Assembly: GCA_947625095.1 (NCBI GenBank) | Contig: CANQMX010000006.1 | Span: forward strand, 1 to 64,000 | Reading direction: 5' to 3' | DNA: 64,000 nt | DNA from: an uncultured Clostridia bacterium | GTDB taxonomy: Bacteria > Bacillota > Clostridia > Christensenellales > Borkfalkiaceae | Shown: positions 55,357-64,000 of the stretch, piece by piece | How the letters are laid out: each line of letters starts with the position of its first letter | Position numbering within the stretch: position 1 is the first letter of the stretch | Made by a program: the position numbers and the translations under genes | The notes under the pieces: model-generated | Told to the model about the DNA's origin: nothing | Database searches by the model: none | Seen by the model: the letters and a program-made list of their open reading frames with translations, nothing else

Positions 55357-56017
55357 CTTTTTGCTCCTCTTGTTCCGCCCTTTCCTCCGCCGCGCGTGCC
55401 GCGAGCATCTCTTCGAGCGCAAAGACGCGCTCGCGAAGGGCGCACAGTTCCTGCACGATGGGGTCGCCCTGTTCGGGGATGAGATCCTGCGGCTTTTCGC
55501 CGTTGATGCGCACGACCCGCCCGGGCACGCCCACGACGGTGGCATAGGGCGGGACTTCCTTCAAGACGACCGCCCCCGCGCCGATGCGCGCGCCCTCGCC
55601 GACGGTGAACCCGCCCAAGACCTTTGCCCCGCACGCGATGACGGCGTTCTTTTTGATGGTGGGGTGGCGCTTGCCCTTCTCCTTGCCCGTGCCGCCCAAA
55701 GTGACGCCCTGATAGATGACGACGCCCTCTTCGACTTCCGCCGTCTCGCCGATGACGACGCCCGAACCGTGGTCGATGAACACGCCGGGGGCGATCTTCG
55801 CCGCGGGGTGAATTTCGATGCCCGTGCGGAACTTCGCCCACTGCGAAGCCCAGCGCGCGAGGAATTTGAAGTGGATCTTCCAGAGCACGGCGGCACGGCG
55901 ATGCCAGATGAGCGCACGCACGCCCGAATAGGTCAGCCAGATCTCAAAGCGGTTGCGCGCGGCGGGATCGTTGCGCTTTGCCGCCGCGATATCCATGTTG
56001 AGTTTGCGAAAGAACAC
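55343..56017 (-). CDS. cysE: Serine O-acetyltransferase
   Basis: EIHPAAKIAPGVFIDHGSGVVIGETAEVEEGVVIYQGVTLGGTGKEKGKRHPTIKKNAVIACGAKVLG. Confidence 0.95.
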   Translation of the reverse strand: MFFRKLNMDIAAAKRNDPAARNRFEIWLTYSGVRALIWHRRAAVLWKIHFKFLARWASQWAKFRTGIEIHPAAKIAPGVFIDHGSGVVIGETAEVEEGVVIYQGVTLGGTGKEKGKRHPTIKKNAVIACGAKVLGGFTVGEGARIGAGAVVLKEVPPYATVVGVPGRVVRINGEKPQDLIPEQGDPIVQELCALRERVFALEEMLAARAAEERAEQEEQKDENL

Positions 56018-56065
56018 GGTTTTTTCTCCTTGCTCTATTGTATGCGCCGCACCGCGGCGGGGAAA

Positions 56066-56689
56066 TTACTGCTTTTTGATGGGAATGGTGGTGATGCGGT
56101 ACTCCGCAAGACAGGCGTCACGCATCTCCTCGTTGAAGATCTTTTGCTCGATGAGGTAACTCACCACGACATCGCGCACGCTCTCCTTTTTGAGTTCGAA
56201 CCCGCAGACGTTGAGAAGGCTGGTAAGATCCGCGGCGCGCATACGACAGACGAGCGCAAGCGCGAGCACCGTACACTTTTCGGGATACAGTTTGCCCCGC
56301 TTTATCATCTTCCAAAAGCGCGGCTCTATCGCCAACTTCTCCCCCGCGCTCTCCCACGTTTCCTTGTATTTGGGGAGGATCGCGGAGAGCGTCTTTGCAA
56401 AGGTGTGCTTGTGAAAGAGATCCCGAAAGCGGGAAAAATAGGAGGCGACGGAAAAGCGGAAGGTGTAGTCGGTATCCGCAAGTTCTGTTTTGAAGCGCGC
56501 CAAAATTTCCTCCTTCCCCTTTTGCTCGGAGAGACGAAGGGCGGAGGAGTCGCGCCGCTCGATATTCCCATCCTTGGCGATGTACAAAAGGTCGGGGCGT
56601 TCGTACCCTTCCAGCGCGGCAAGCCGCACATAGTCGGAATAGTTTGCGCAAAAATATTCGTCAAGCGCCTGCAAATACAGCGTATCCAT
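56066..56689 (-). CDS. Hypothetical protein, 207 aa
   Basis: MDTLYLQALDEYFCANYSDYVRLAALEGY...YPEKCTVLALALVCRMRAADLTSLLNVCGFELKKESVRDVVVSYLI. Confidence 0.75.
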   Translation of the reverse strand: MDTLYLQALDEYFCANYSDYVRLAALEGYERPDLLYIAKDGNIERRDSSALRLSEQKGKEEILARFKTELADTDYTFRFSVASYFSRFRDLFHKHTFAKTLSAILPKYKETWESAGEKLAIEPRFWKMIKRGKLYPEKCTVLALALVCRMRAADLTSLLNVCGFELKKESVRDVVVSYLIEQKIFNEEMRDACLAEYRITTIPIKKQ

Positions 56690-56937
56690 ACCGACATTTT
56701 ACCATTATGCGCGCAAAAAGGCAATCGATTTTTGCGCCATACGGCAAGTTATAGCGCAAAACGGGGCGAAGTCGGGTGAGCGGAAAAATTTTTGCCCGAC
56801 GGGCGACACACCCCTCTCTGCGCGCGAAAATGTTAAAAATTAACAAAAAATTGTATCACTTTATGAACGAATTGTTGTGTAATCACAGGATTGTTCGGTT
56901 TTTTAATAAAATTTGTGGAAAATTTGCACAAAAACGC

Positions 56938-56966
56938 TTTACAAATGCAAAAAAGTGTGTTAAAAT
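56938..56966 (+). promoter_or_regulatory. Promoter of the DeoR-family gene
   Basis: TTTACA (56938-56943), 17 nt, TAAAAT (56961-56966). Confidence 0.65.
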
Positions 56967-57008
56967 TTTGCACACAGAGATGATAAAAATAAGGAGACTA
57001 CATCACGC

Positions 57009-57767
57009 ATGAAAAGGGACCGCATCGAAGAAATCGCCGAACTTTTAGATAAGCGCGGCAAACTTACCCTCGACCAACTCGATGACTTCTTCCCCAACGT
57101 ATCCCAGATGACGCTTCGCCGCGACCTTTTCCAACTCGAACAGCAGGGGCGCATCATCCGTGTGCGCGGCGGCGCAATGTCGGTGAAGGAAGTGCAGAAA
57201 GTTTCGGGAGAACCGTATGTGAAAAAGACCACGTGCCATTCGGACGAGAAACTGATGATCGCCCAGAAGGCGGCGAGCCTTATCACAGAGAACTGCGCGC
57301 TGTTTATGGACGGCGGCACGACCGCGCTCTCCTTTGCAAAGGAGATGCCCGATATCGATCTGCACGTTCTCACGAACGGGCTTGCGGTCGCCATCGAGCT
57401 TGCGCAGAAAAAGAACGTCGACGTCACCCTCCTCGGCGGGCAGCTGTTGAAGGAGAACCTCTCCACCGCTTCCCCCGTTGCAAGGGCCTACTTCGACACG
57501 ACCAACTTTGAACTTGCCATCATCTCCGCCTCGGCATTCACCCTCGAAAACGGGTTCTCCTGCAACTCCATGGTGGAGGCGGACCTCTTGAAGATGGTGC
57601 GCAAAAAGGCAAAGCAACTGTACATGATGCTGGATAGTTCCAAGATCGGCAAGATCATGCCCTATTCCTTTGCGGGCATCGACGACATCGACGTGCTCAT
57701 CACCGACGACAATTTCCCCGAGGAGCTCAAGGAGAAGTTCCGCGAGAAAAACATCGTCGTCATGTAA
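57009..57767 (+). CDS. DeoR family transcriptional regulator
   Basis: MKRDRIEEIAELLDKRGKLTLDQLDDFFPNVSQMTLRRDLFQLEQQGRIIRVRGGAM; sugar-phosphate isomerase-like C-term. Confidence 0.95.
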   Translation: MKRDRIEEIAELLDKRGKLTLDQLDDFFPNVSQMTLRRDLFQLEQQGRIIRVRGGAMSVKEVQKVSGEPYVKKTTCHSDEKLMIAQKAASLITENCALFMDGGTTALSFAKEMPDIDLHVLTNGLAVAIELAQKKNVDVTLLGGQLLKENLSTASPVARAYFDTTNFELAIISASAFTLENGFSCNSMVEADLLKMVRKKAKQLYMMLDSSKIGKIMPYSFAGIDDIDVLITDDNFPEELKEKFREKNIVVM

Positions 57768-57806
57768 CCGCTCACTATTTTTTCCTCCTCATAGGGTCAC
57801 TGACCC

Positions 57807-57849
57807 AAAGAACGCCCCGCTTTGCCGCGAGGCGTTCTTCTTTTATTTT
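57807..57849 (+). terminator. Terminator of the DeoR-family gene
   Basis: AAAGAACGCCccgctttgccgcgaGGCGTTCTTcTTTTATTTTT. Confidence 0.8.
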
Positions 57850-57870
57850 TTTATTCTTATTGTTGTTTTT

Positions 57871-59586
57871 TTATTCGCGCGGCCTTTCCCTGCGCCGTTT
57901 TTTTATGTAGAGCACGACCGCCTGGGCGATGACGAATATAAAGTACATTCCCGCCGCCACGGGCAGATACCCGCAATAGTCGAGCACGACGTCGCTCATC
58001 GTAGCGTTCCGCCCCACGGTGAAAATTCCCGTCTGGAAAAATTCCGTAAGCCCCGCAAAGGCGAACCCGCCCACGATGAGAATGATGGCAAAGATAATGC
58101 GCCGTTTATCCGAACCGTTATCGAAGAGGATGGCGGTGAGCGCCGCAAAGAAGCCGAGGATGCTGAATGCGCCGAAGTGCCCGAGCGCCTTTCTTATCAT
58201 TGTTCCCCACCGCTTGATGCCATCGCTGAACGGCTGCCGCGAGACGGTAAGTTTCACCTCGATCGCCGTGCACAGATCGCCGTTTTCCCCCGAAAAATCG
58301 GGATTATCGGAGACGAGAACGCGGAGGCGCACGATGCCCCCCTCCGATTGCTGCGAGGAGCGGTAGGTGGCGATCGTTCCGTCCTCGAAAACTTCGGCGA
58401 CTTCGGCATCCGACGTTTCATAGCGGACATAGACGGGGGAGATAGCCGCCTTGGCATTGAGTTTCACGTTCCGCTGCCCCGCGGAAAGGGTGAGGCTGTA
58501 ACCGCTCTCCGCCGCGTTTTTCGTGCCCTCGAAGGTGAGCGTCGCGTTCAGCGCGCGGTTGCGCACATGGAATTGCGCCGTCGCAGCGATCGTTTTGTCG
58601 AGGGCGTAGGTCGCCGTCACCGTCGCATCGCCGCGCTTCAACATTTCATATTCCCCCGTCGCGCTATTGACGCGCAGGACAGAACTATCCGAACTCTTGT
58701 AGACGAGCGTCTTCTCCGTCGAGTCCGCGGGGGAGAAGTTCACGGAAAGTTTGCCCTTGTCGCCGACATACGAGATCCCCGTCTCCGGAAACGCAATCGA
58801 TCGGAGCGCGACGTATTCCGTCTCCTCTTCGATGACTTTGAGTTCCACCGACGCGGAAAGCGTTTTTCCCGAAACGGCGTGTTCGGCAAAGAGTTTTACC
58901 GTCCCGGGGGCGACGGCCGTGATGAGGCCGTTTTTATCCACCGTGGCGATGGCGGAATTTTCGCTGCGGTAGGTGAGCGATTTATTCGTTGCGTTGGAGG
59001 GAAGCACGGCGGCATCCAATGAAATGTGCCTGTTCTTTTCGAGCGTCGCCTTCTTCGCGCCGTTGGAAAAGGCGAGCGTAACGGAGGTTGCGGCGACCTC
59101 CTTGACCGTGATCTTCACCGACGCCGTAACGCTCTTCTTCCCCGCCACCGTCGCCGTCACCGTCGTCGTGCCGACGGTGCGCGCCGTCACCTTTCCGCCC
59201 TGCACGGTGGCGATCTTCGCGTCTCCGCTCGCCCATTCGAGGGAGCGGAATTCCACCGACGTATCCGTGGGGATGAATGTGCACGACAACTGCTTGCTTG
59301 CGCCGCAGGCGAGTTCCAGCGCCTGTATCTGCTTTTTGCCGTCCAAAATTTTGATGCTCTCCGGCTCGACGTGCTTGATGGTGTCCGACCCGGTTTCCGT
59401 GAGGAAATCATCGATCTTATCGCCCACGCTCCCGCTCAACGCGGCGGAATCCGTCCGCGGCATGAGCGCGGAGGCGCACAGCACGACCATGATCGCAAGC
59501 GTGATCGCAAACGAGATCCACGCGAGGATCCCTCTGGTATGGGAGACGAGGCGCCGCGTATTCAATTTCGGGATCGGGCGTTCCAT
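57871..59586 (-). CDS. VanZ-like membrane protein with Big_2-type Ig-like domains between TM segments
   Basis: TM1 ILAWISFAITLAIMVVLC; SATVDKNGLITAVAPGTVKLFAEH, GKVTARTVGTTTVTATV; C-term KALGHFGAFSILGFF...LTEFFQTGIFTVGRNATMSDVVLDYCG. Confidence 0.85.
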   Translation of the reverse strand: MERPIPKLNTRRLVSHTRGILAWISFAITLAIMVVLCASALMPRTDSAALSGSVGDKIDDFLTETGSDTIKHVEPESIKILDGKKQIQALELACGASKQLSCTFIPTDTSVEFRSLEWASGDAKIATVQGGKVTARTVGTTTVTATVAGKKSVTASVKITVKEVAATSVTLAFSNGAKKATLEKNRHISLDAAVLPSNATNKSLTYRSENSAIATVDKNGLITAVAPGTVKLFAEHAVSGKTLSASVELKVIEEETEYVALRSIAFPETGISYVGDKGKLSVNFSPADSTEKTLVYKSSDSSVLRVNSATGEYEMLKRGDATVTATYALDKTIAATAQFHVRNRALNATLTFEGTKNAAESGYSLTLSAGQRNVKLNAKAAISPVYVRYETSDAEVAEVFEDGTIATYRSSQQSEGGIVRLRVLVSDNPDFSGENGDLCTAIEVKLTVSRQPFSDGIKRWGTMIRKALGHFGAFSILGFFAALTAILFDNGSDKRRIIFAIILIVGGFAFAGLTEFFQTGIFTVGRNATMSDVVLDYCGYLPVAAGMYFIFVIAQAVVLYIKKRRRERPRE

Positions 59587-59724
59587 ACATTGATTATATC
59601 ATAACTTATTGAAAAATGCAAAAGATTGCGCCCCGAAAGGGACATTTCATGTTATTTTTTTGCAAAAAACAGCCCCCAAATTGTGCTTTGGAGGCGACTT
59701 TTGATCTTTTGGGAAGGAACAATA

Positions 59725-60591
59725 TTATTGTTTCTCTTCGCTTTCGGGCGCTTCGGCTTCGGCGGGAGTTGCCTCTGCTTCAACGGGGGGTTCGGCTTCG
59801 GCGGGCGCTTGGGGTTCGGCGGGCGCTTCGGTTGCCGCGATCTCCTCTGCGGCGGGCGCGCCCTTCTTGCCCTTGCCCATGCGGGCGGTGAACCTTTCCT
59901 TGGTCTCGGCGAGTTGTTCCTTGAACTCCGTGAGTTTTTCAAACGGGAAGACGAAGCCCACCTTCTCCTTGGCGGCCTCCCGCTTTTCGCGCAGCGTCTC
60001 CTTGAGTTTTTCGTAGTGCACGATGATGCCGTGCTCATCGGCGAACTTCCTCATGCGCGTTGCGAGGTGCATGGAGTGCCCGAAGTCGACAAAGAACACG
60101 CCGAAAAAGATACCGACGACGAAGGCGAATTCGATGTTGCTCACGAACCACGTGACCGCCTCGACGACCGCGCCCTGCATGACGAAGTAGAAAAACGCCG
60201 AGACGAGCAGCCAAAAGAGGGAAAACAGCGGGCAGATGATACCCTGAATGTTCCCCCACCTGTTGGAATAATCCCAAAGTTTGATCTTCATCCCCTTGAT
60301 GAAGATGAGCCCCGCGATGTACTCGATGACCGTCATGGCAACGCCCATGATGAGGATGATGAGGGTGGCATCGAGCCAAGCGTAGCCCGTGTGGATGGGG
60401 ATGCGCGAGATGCCGAACAGCCCCGCGACGCCGAACCCGTAGAGGGGAAGGCAAGGGCCGGTCAAAAAGCCGGGGTTGATCCACTTTTTCGCCGAAAAGA
60501 AGCGGCGGAACAGTACTTCGAGACACCAGCCCCCCATGCTCCCCACAAAGAACAGGAAGGCAAGTACCAATATGACGTCGACTGCGCTCAT
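59725..60591 (-). CDS. Putative ABC-transporter type IV (CmpB-like) membrane protein with Ala/Glu/Pro tail
   Basis: GSMGGWCLEVLFRRFFSAKKWINPGFLTGPCLPLYGFGVAGLF; tail APAEPQAPAEAEPPVEAEATPAEAEAPESEEKQ. Confidence 0.85.
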   Translation of the reverse strand: MSAVDVILVLAFLFFVGSMGGWCLEVLFRRFFSAKKWINPGFLTGPCLPLYGFGVAGLFGISRIPIHTGYAWLDATLIILIMGVAMTVIEYIAGLIFIKGMKIKLWDYSNRWGNIQGIICPLFSLFWLLVSAFFYFVMQGAVVEAVTWFVSNIEFAFVVGIFFGVFFVDFGHSMHLATRMRKFADEHGIIVHYEKLKETLREKREAAKEKVGFVFPFEKLTEFKEQLAETKERFTARMGKGKKGAPAAEEIAATEAPAEPQAPAEAEPPVEAEATPAEAEAPESEEKQ

Positions 60592-60620
60592 TTTTTTGTC
60601 TCTCCTTTTTGTCTTTCCGT

Positions 60621-60650
60621 AAAAACGCCCCCTCCGAAGAGAGGGCGCTT
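60621..60650 (-). terminator. Terminator of the pyrophosphatase gene
   Basis: Minus strand AAGCGCCCTCtcttcgGAGGGGGCGTTTTT. Confidence 0.8.
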
Positions 60651-60661
60651 GAAGTTTTTAT

Positions 60662-62947
60662 TTAGATCCCGAAGATGCCCGCAAGCCCGGGGATCGCGCC
60701 CATGAGGTTGAAGTTCTGGAACACCACGACGCACACGAGCGAGACGGTGGACATGATCTTGATGAGAATATCGAGGGAAGGCCCGACGGTATCTTTGAGG
60801 GGGTCGCCCACGGTGTCGCCGACGACGGCCGCATCGTGCACCGCGTCGTACCCCTCTTCGCCCTTCTTGACGCCCTCGACACCGCCGCTTTCGATATATT
60901 TCTTGGCGTTGTCCCATGCGCCGCCCGCGTTGCCCGTGTAGATGGCGAGCATGATGGCGGAGAGCGTTGCGCCGATGAGGATACCGCCCACGAAGCCCGC
61001 GCCGAAGATGAACCCGCACACGACGGGAATGGCGATGGCAACGACGGCGGGAACGATCATCTGACGGAGTGCGCCTTGCGAGGAGATGGTGATGCACTGC
61101 TTGCTATCGGGGTCTTCTTCGCCCGTCAGGATCTTGGGGTTTTCACGGAATTGGCGGCGGACTTCTTCGACCATCTTGCGCGCCGCCTTGGCGACGGCGT
61201 TGATGAGCATCCCCGAGAACATGAAGGGGATCGCCGCGCCCAAAATCGCGCCGACGATGATATCGCCGCGGACGATATTGAGGAAGATATCGAGCGAACC
61301 GTTCTGGATCTCCTGCACCAGCCCGCCCGCGAAGAGGTAACTCGACATCATGGAGAGGGTGGCTAGCGCCGCCGAACCGATGGCAAAGCCCTTGCCGATG
61401 GCGGCCGTGGTGTTGCCGACGCTATCGAGTTTATCGGTGATGGCGCGCACGTCCTCATCGAGGCCGCTCATTTCCGCGATGCCGCCCGCATTGTCCGAGA
61501 TCGGCCCGTAAGTGTCGACGGAGACGGTAGCCGCGACGAAGGAGAGCATCCCCATTGCGCCGCACCCGACGCCGAACATTCCGCCGAGCGCGAAACTCGC
61601 GAAGATGGCAACGCCCAAGATGACGACGGGGATGAGGCACGAGATCATGCCCGTTGCCATGCCCTGCGTGATGGTGAGCGCCGCACCCTCTTTGCTGGCG
61701 TTCGCGATGCCCTTGGTGGGCTTGTAATCGTAACTCGTGTAGTACTCGGAGACGATGCCGATGAGGATTCCCGCGACGACGCCGATGGCAGCGCATACCC
61801 AAGGCGAGATAGGCCCTATCGCAAACTTGGCGGCCTTGAGCTGTTCCGCCGCCTCGTCCTTGAAGAGGAAGATGGAGAGGATACACCCGCCTATGAGTGT
61901 GACGCCCGCCGAAATCCATGTGGCGAGGTTGAGTTCCATGTGCGGATTATCCGAAAGTTTTGGCTTCAAAAGCGGATAGGAGATGCCGACGACGCACCCG
62001 ATAAGCCCGATCCCCGCGAAGATCATGGGGAAGAGGATCATCTTTTGAAGGAGGGTCGGCGAATTGAAATTGGTGGTGTGCGCGAACACTTCGATGGCGA
62101 GAATGACGGTAGCCATAATAGCGCCGATGTAACTTTCGAGAAGGTCGGCGCCGAGGCCTGCGACGTCGCCCACATTGTCGCCCACGTTATCCGCGATGGT
62201 CGCGGGGTTGCGGGGGTCGTCCTCGGGGATGTGCGCCTCCGTCTTGCCGACGAGGTCTGCGCCCATATCGGCGGCCTTGGTGTAGATGCCGCCGCCCACG
62301 CGGTTGAAGAGCGCGATGATGGAGCAGCCGAGGGCATACCCCGAAAGCACGATGGAGAGGTTGTAACTCTGCTTGGTGATGGGGTTGATGTTTTCGACGA
62401 TGACCTCGGAAAGGGTCGTGCCGCCGACGTTCACCATGCCCTCCGCCCAGCCGAAGCAGCAGTAGACGATGATCGCGCCGAGAAGGGCAAAGCCCGCCAC
62501 GCACAGCCCCATGACCGAACCGCCGCGGAAGGCGACCTTCAAGGTCTTGCCGATGTTGCGGCTCTCGTTGGCGGCGTTGGTGACGCGCACGTTGGCGTAG
62601 GTGGCGATCTTCATTCCGATGAAGCCCGCCGTTGCCGACATCACCGCGCCGAGAAGAAAGGCGATGCCCGCCTCCCATGCGATGAAGAGCGCCAAAACGA
62701 CGGCGACGCACGCCGCGATGATGGCGACGATCTTGTACTCGTAGAAGATGAAGGCGTTTGCGCCCTCGCGGATCTTCGCCGCAATGTTTTGCATCCGCTC
62801 GTTCCCCTCTTTGAGTTTTTTGGTGAGGTAGAAGTTGAGCGCCGCATAACCGAGACCCAGAACCACCGCGAACATCACGACGATCATGAGCAGGTTGAGA
62901 TACTTGGGATCCATGTTCTGCAAAACTCCTTGCAATTTTTTTACCAT
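60662..62947 (-). CDS. hppA: Membrane-bound ion-translocating pyrophosphatase
   Basis: GADLVGKTEAHIPEDDPRNPATIADNVGDNVGDVAGLGADLLESYIGA; GNTTAAIGKGFAIGSAAL indicates the K+-dependent class. Confidence 0.97.
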   Translation of the reverse strand: MVKKLQGVLQNMDPKYLNLLMIVVMFAVVLGLGYAALNFYLTKKLKEGNERMQNIAAKIREGANAFIFYEYKIVAIIAACVAVVLALFIAWEAGIAFLLGAVMSATAGFIGMKIATYANVRVTNAANESRNIGKTLKVAFRGGSVMGLCVAGFALLGAIIVYCCFGWAEGMVNVGGTTLSEVIVENINPITKQSYNLSIVLSGYALGCSIIALFNRVGGGIYTKAADMGADLVGKTEAHIPEDDPRNPATIADNVGDNVGDVAGLGADLLESYIGAIMATVILAIEVFAHTTNFNSPTLLQKMILFPMIFAGIGLIGCVVGISYPLLKPKLSDNPHMELNLATWISAGVTLIGGCILSIFLFKDEAAEQLKAAKFAIGPISPWVCAAIGVVAGILIGIVSEYYTSYDYKPTKGIANASKEGAALTITQGMATGMISCLIPVVILGVAIFASFALGGMFGVGCGAMGMLSFVAATVSVDTYGPISDNAGGIAEMSGLDEDVRAITDKLDSVGNTTAAIGKGFAIGSAALATLSMMSSYLFAGGLVQEIQNGSLDIFLNIVRGDIIVGAILGAAIPFMFSGMLINAVAKAARKMVEEVRRQFRENPKILTGEEDPDSKQCITISSQGALRQMIVPAVVAIAIPVVCGFIFGAGFVGGILIGATLSAIMLAIYTGNAGGAWDNAKKYIESGGVEGVKKGEEGYDAVHDAAVVGDTVGDPLKDTVGPSLDILIKIMSTVSLVCVVVFQNFNLMGAIPGLAGIFGI

Positions 62948-63063
62948 ATTATATCACGCCCTCGCACGTTTGTCTATTTTTTTCGAAATTTTTGCATTTT
63001 TTTTGAAGGGGGAGAAGGGCGCGCCCCGCGGCTTTGCCGCGGGGTGCGCAATAAAAATGTTGG

Positions 63064-63285
63064 CTATTGGGGAGAAGTCGGGAGTATGCCGAGGAGAACG
63101 TCGGCGGAGATATCCAAAAGGTCGATGAGTTTCAGAAATACCTGCATGGTGGGCAGGCGGCGGCGACGGCAGATTTGATAGAGGGTGGAAACGCGGACGC
63201 CGAGGCGCTTTGCGAAATCAAAGCGTATGTAGCCCCTTTCCTTGATCCGCGCCTCGATGCGCGCCCCCATGCCGTCCAAATCCAT
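63064..63285 (-). CDS. Small XRE-like HTH protein
   Basis: ERGYIRFDFAKRLGVRVSTLYQICRRRRLPTMQVFLKLIDLLDISADVLL. Confidence 0.75.
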   Translation of the reverse strand: MDLDGMGARIEARIKERGYIRFDFAKRLGVRVSTLYQICRRRRLPTMQVFLKLIDLLDISADVLLGILPTSPQ

Positions 63286-63524
63286 TGTTTTTCCTCTTGT
63301 TTGGTTGCCGTCTGCCTCAATTGTAAAACAATTTTTTGTGCTTCACATGGGTTATAACGAATATTGTTATAAAATCGGTCGGGGTTTGAAGAGGTACCCC
63401 TCCCCCTGTGTCCCCCCTCCCCGCGCGCTTTGTGCGCGGGGAGGGGAATATCTGATATACCGCGTGGGGCAAAAGGGAGGCTTCCGCGGAGGGGGCGGTG
63501 TAAGCGGACTGCGTTTGATGGGAT

Positions 63525-63559
63525 CCTCATACCGAGCCCCAGCGGGGCGAGCGTATCTT
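63525..63559. repeat. Flanked palindrome (P1), reverse orientation
   Basis: CCTCATACCGAGCCCCAGCGGGGCGAGCGTATCTT. Confidence 0.85.
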
Positions 63560-63565
63560 TTGGGA

Positions 63566-63619
63566 GAAGATACACTCGCCGCCCGCCGCGCAACGCGCGG
63601 CGGGCGGCTCGGTATGAGG
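63566..63619. repeat. Flanked palindrome (P1), forward, back to back with the previous copy
   Basis: GAAGATACACTCGCCGCCCGCCGCGC-aa-CGCGCGGCGGGCGGCTCGGTATGAGG. Confidence 0.92.
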
Positions 63620-63675
63620 GTTGTTTGTTTTTTCCCTCGCGGGGATGTTCCCATGAGGGAAGGCATAGAAAACGA

Positions 63676-63709
63676 AACTCCCCCGTTCCGCGAGCGGAAC
63701 GGGGGAGTT
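63676..63709. terminator. Perfect 16-bp-arm hairpin
   Basis: AACTCCCCCGTTCCGC-ga-GCGGAACGGGGGAGTT. Confidence 0.75.
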
Positions 63710-63774
63710 GTAACTGTTTTCATTCCTCTTTTATTCCTCGCAATTGTTTGACGCCGCGAGGCACTCGCTGTGCT

Positions 63775-64000
63775 CTACGGGATCGACACCGAGGCAGCGG
63801 GGCGGAAAACGAACTTTAAGGCGTCGTATTGGGTCGAAGCCATCTCCCCCTCGCCGATCGCGCGGGGACTTGTCAAGACCGTGAGCGAGAAGAGGTCCTC
63901 CTTCCAGCCGAGGCTTTCAAGGCGCAAAATCGCCTGTTTTTTCTCGCCGTCGAGTTCGGCGGGCATCTCCGCCGTATAGCGCCCTGTCTTTTCGTCCCGA
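63775..64000 (-). CDS. Partial CDS running off the right edge
   Basis: Open frame RDEKTGRYTAEMPAELDGEKKQAILRLESLGWKEDLFSLTVLTSPRAIGEGEMASTQYDALKFVFRPAASVSIP-stop. Confidence 0.6.
   Translation of the reverse strand, partial: RDEKTGRYTAEMPAELDGEKKQAILRLESLGWKEDLFSLTVLTSPRAIGEGEMASTQYDALKFVFRPAASVSIP

Noticed and set aside
1-64000. tRNA and rRNA genes
   Set aside because: No T-loop GGTTCGAATCC-type or rRNA signature noticed by eye; tRNAscan-SE and Infernal would be decisive.

Overview
The window is a GC-rich Firmicutes/Clostridia-type chromosomal segment. The spoVT-spoVB-mazG order, low-GC-type promoters and AAAGGAGG ribosome-binding sites support this, and a Christensenellales-like lineage is a guess. 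It carries mostly housekeeping genes: gyrB-gyrA, dus, mazG, spoVB, spoVT, uvrB-HAD-uvrA, glnS, glyS, ssb, alaS, cysS, cysE, rplM-rpsI and a membrane pyrophosphatase. It also carries several large surface lipoproteins and a TetR/cls/ABC-transporter accessory locus. I saw no tRNA, rRNA or CRISPR. Intergenic DNA is full of palindromic repeats in several families, often fused into mosaics. The observations I rate highest are: (1) two promoters with a G9 homopolymer between the -35 and -10, one driving a 1180-aa surface lipoprotein, which suggests phase variation; (2) a palindrome family (about 20 copies) whose flanking stem covaries (ATAC/GTAT, ATTC/GAAT, ATCC/GGAT); (3) a palindromic repeat inserted in frame in the dus tRNA-dihydrouridine synthase gene; (4) a 142-nt, about 97% identical, structured repeat just 3' of both uvrB and uvrA; (5) a 38-bp regulatory block shared by a TetR-linked operon and a duplicated ABC operon; (6) an alanyl-tRNA synthetase lacking its C-terminal region, with its 3' end partly duplicated. 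All calls come from reading the sequence and ORF translations; no searches were run.
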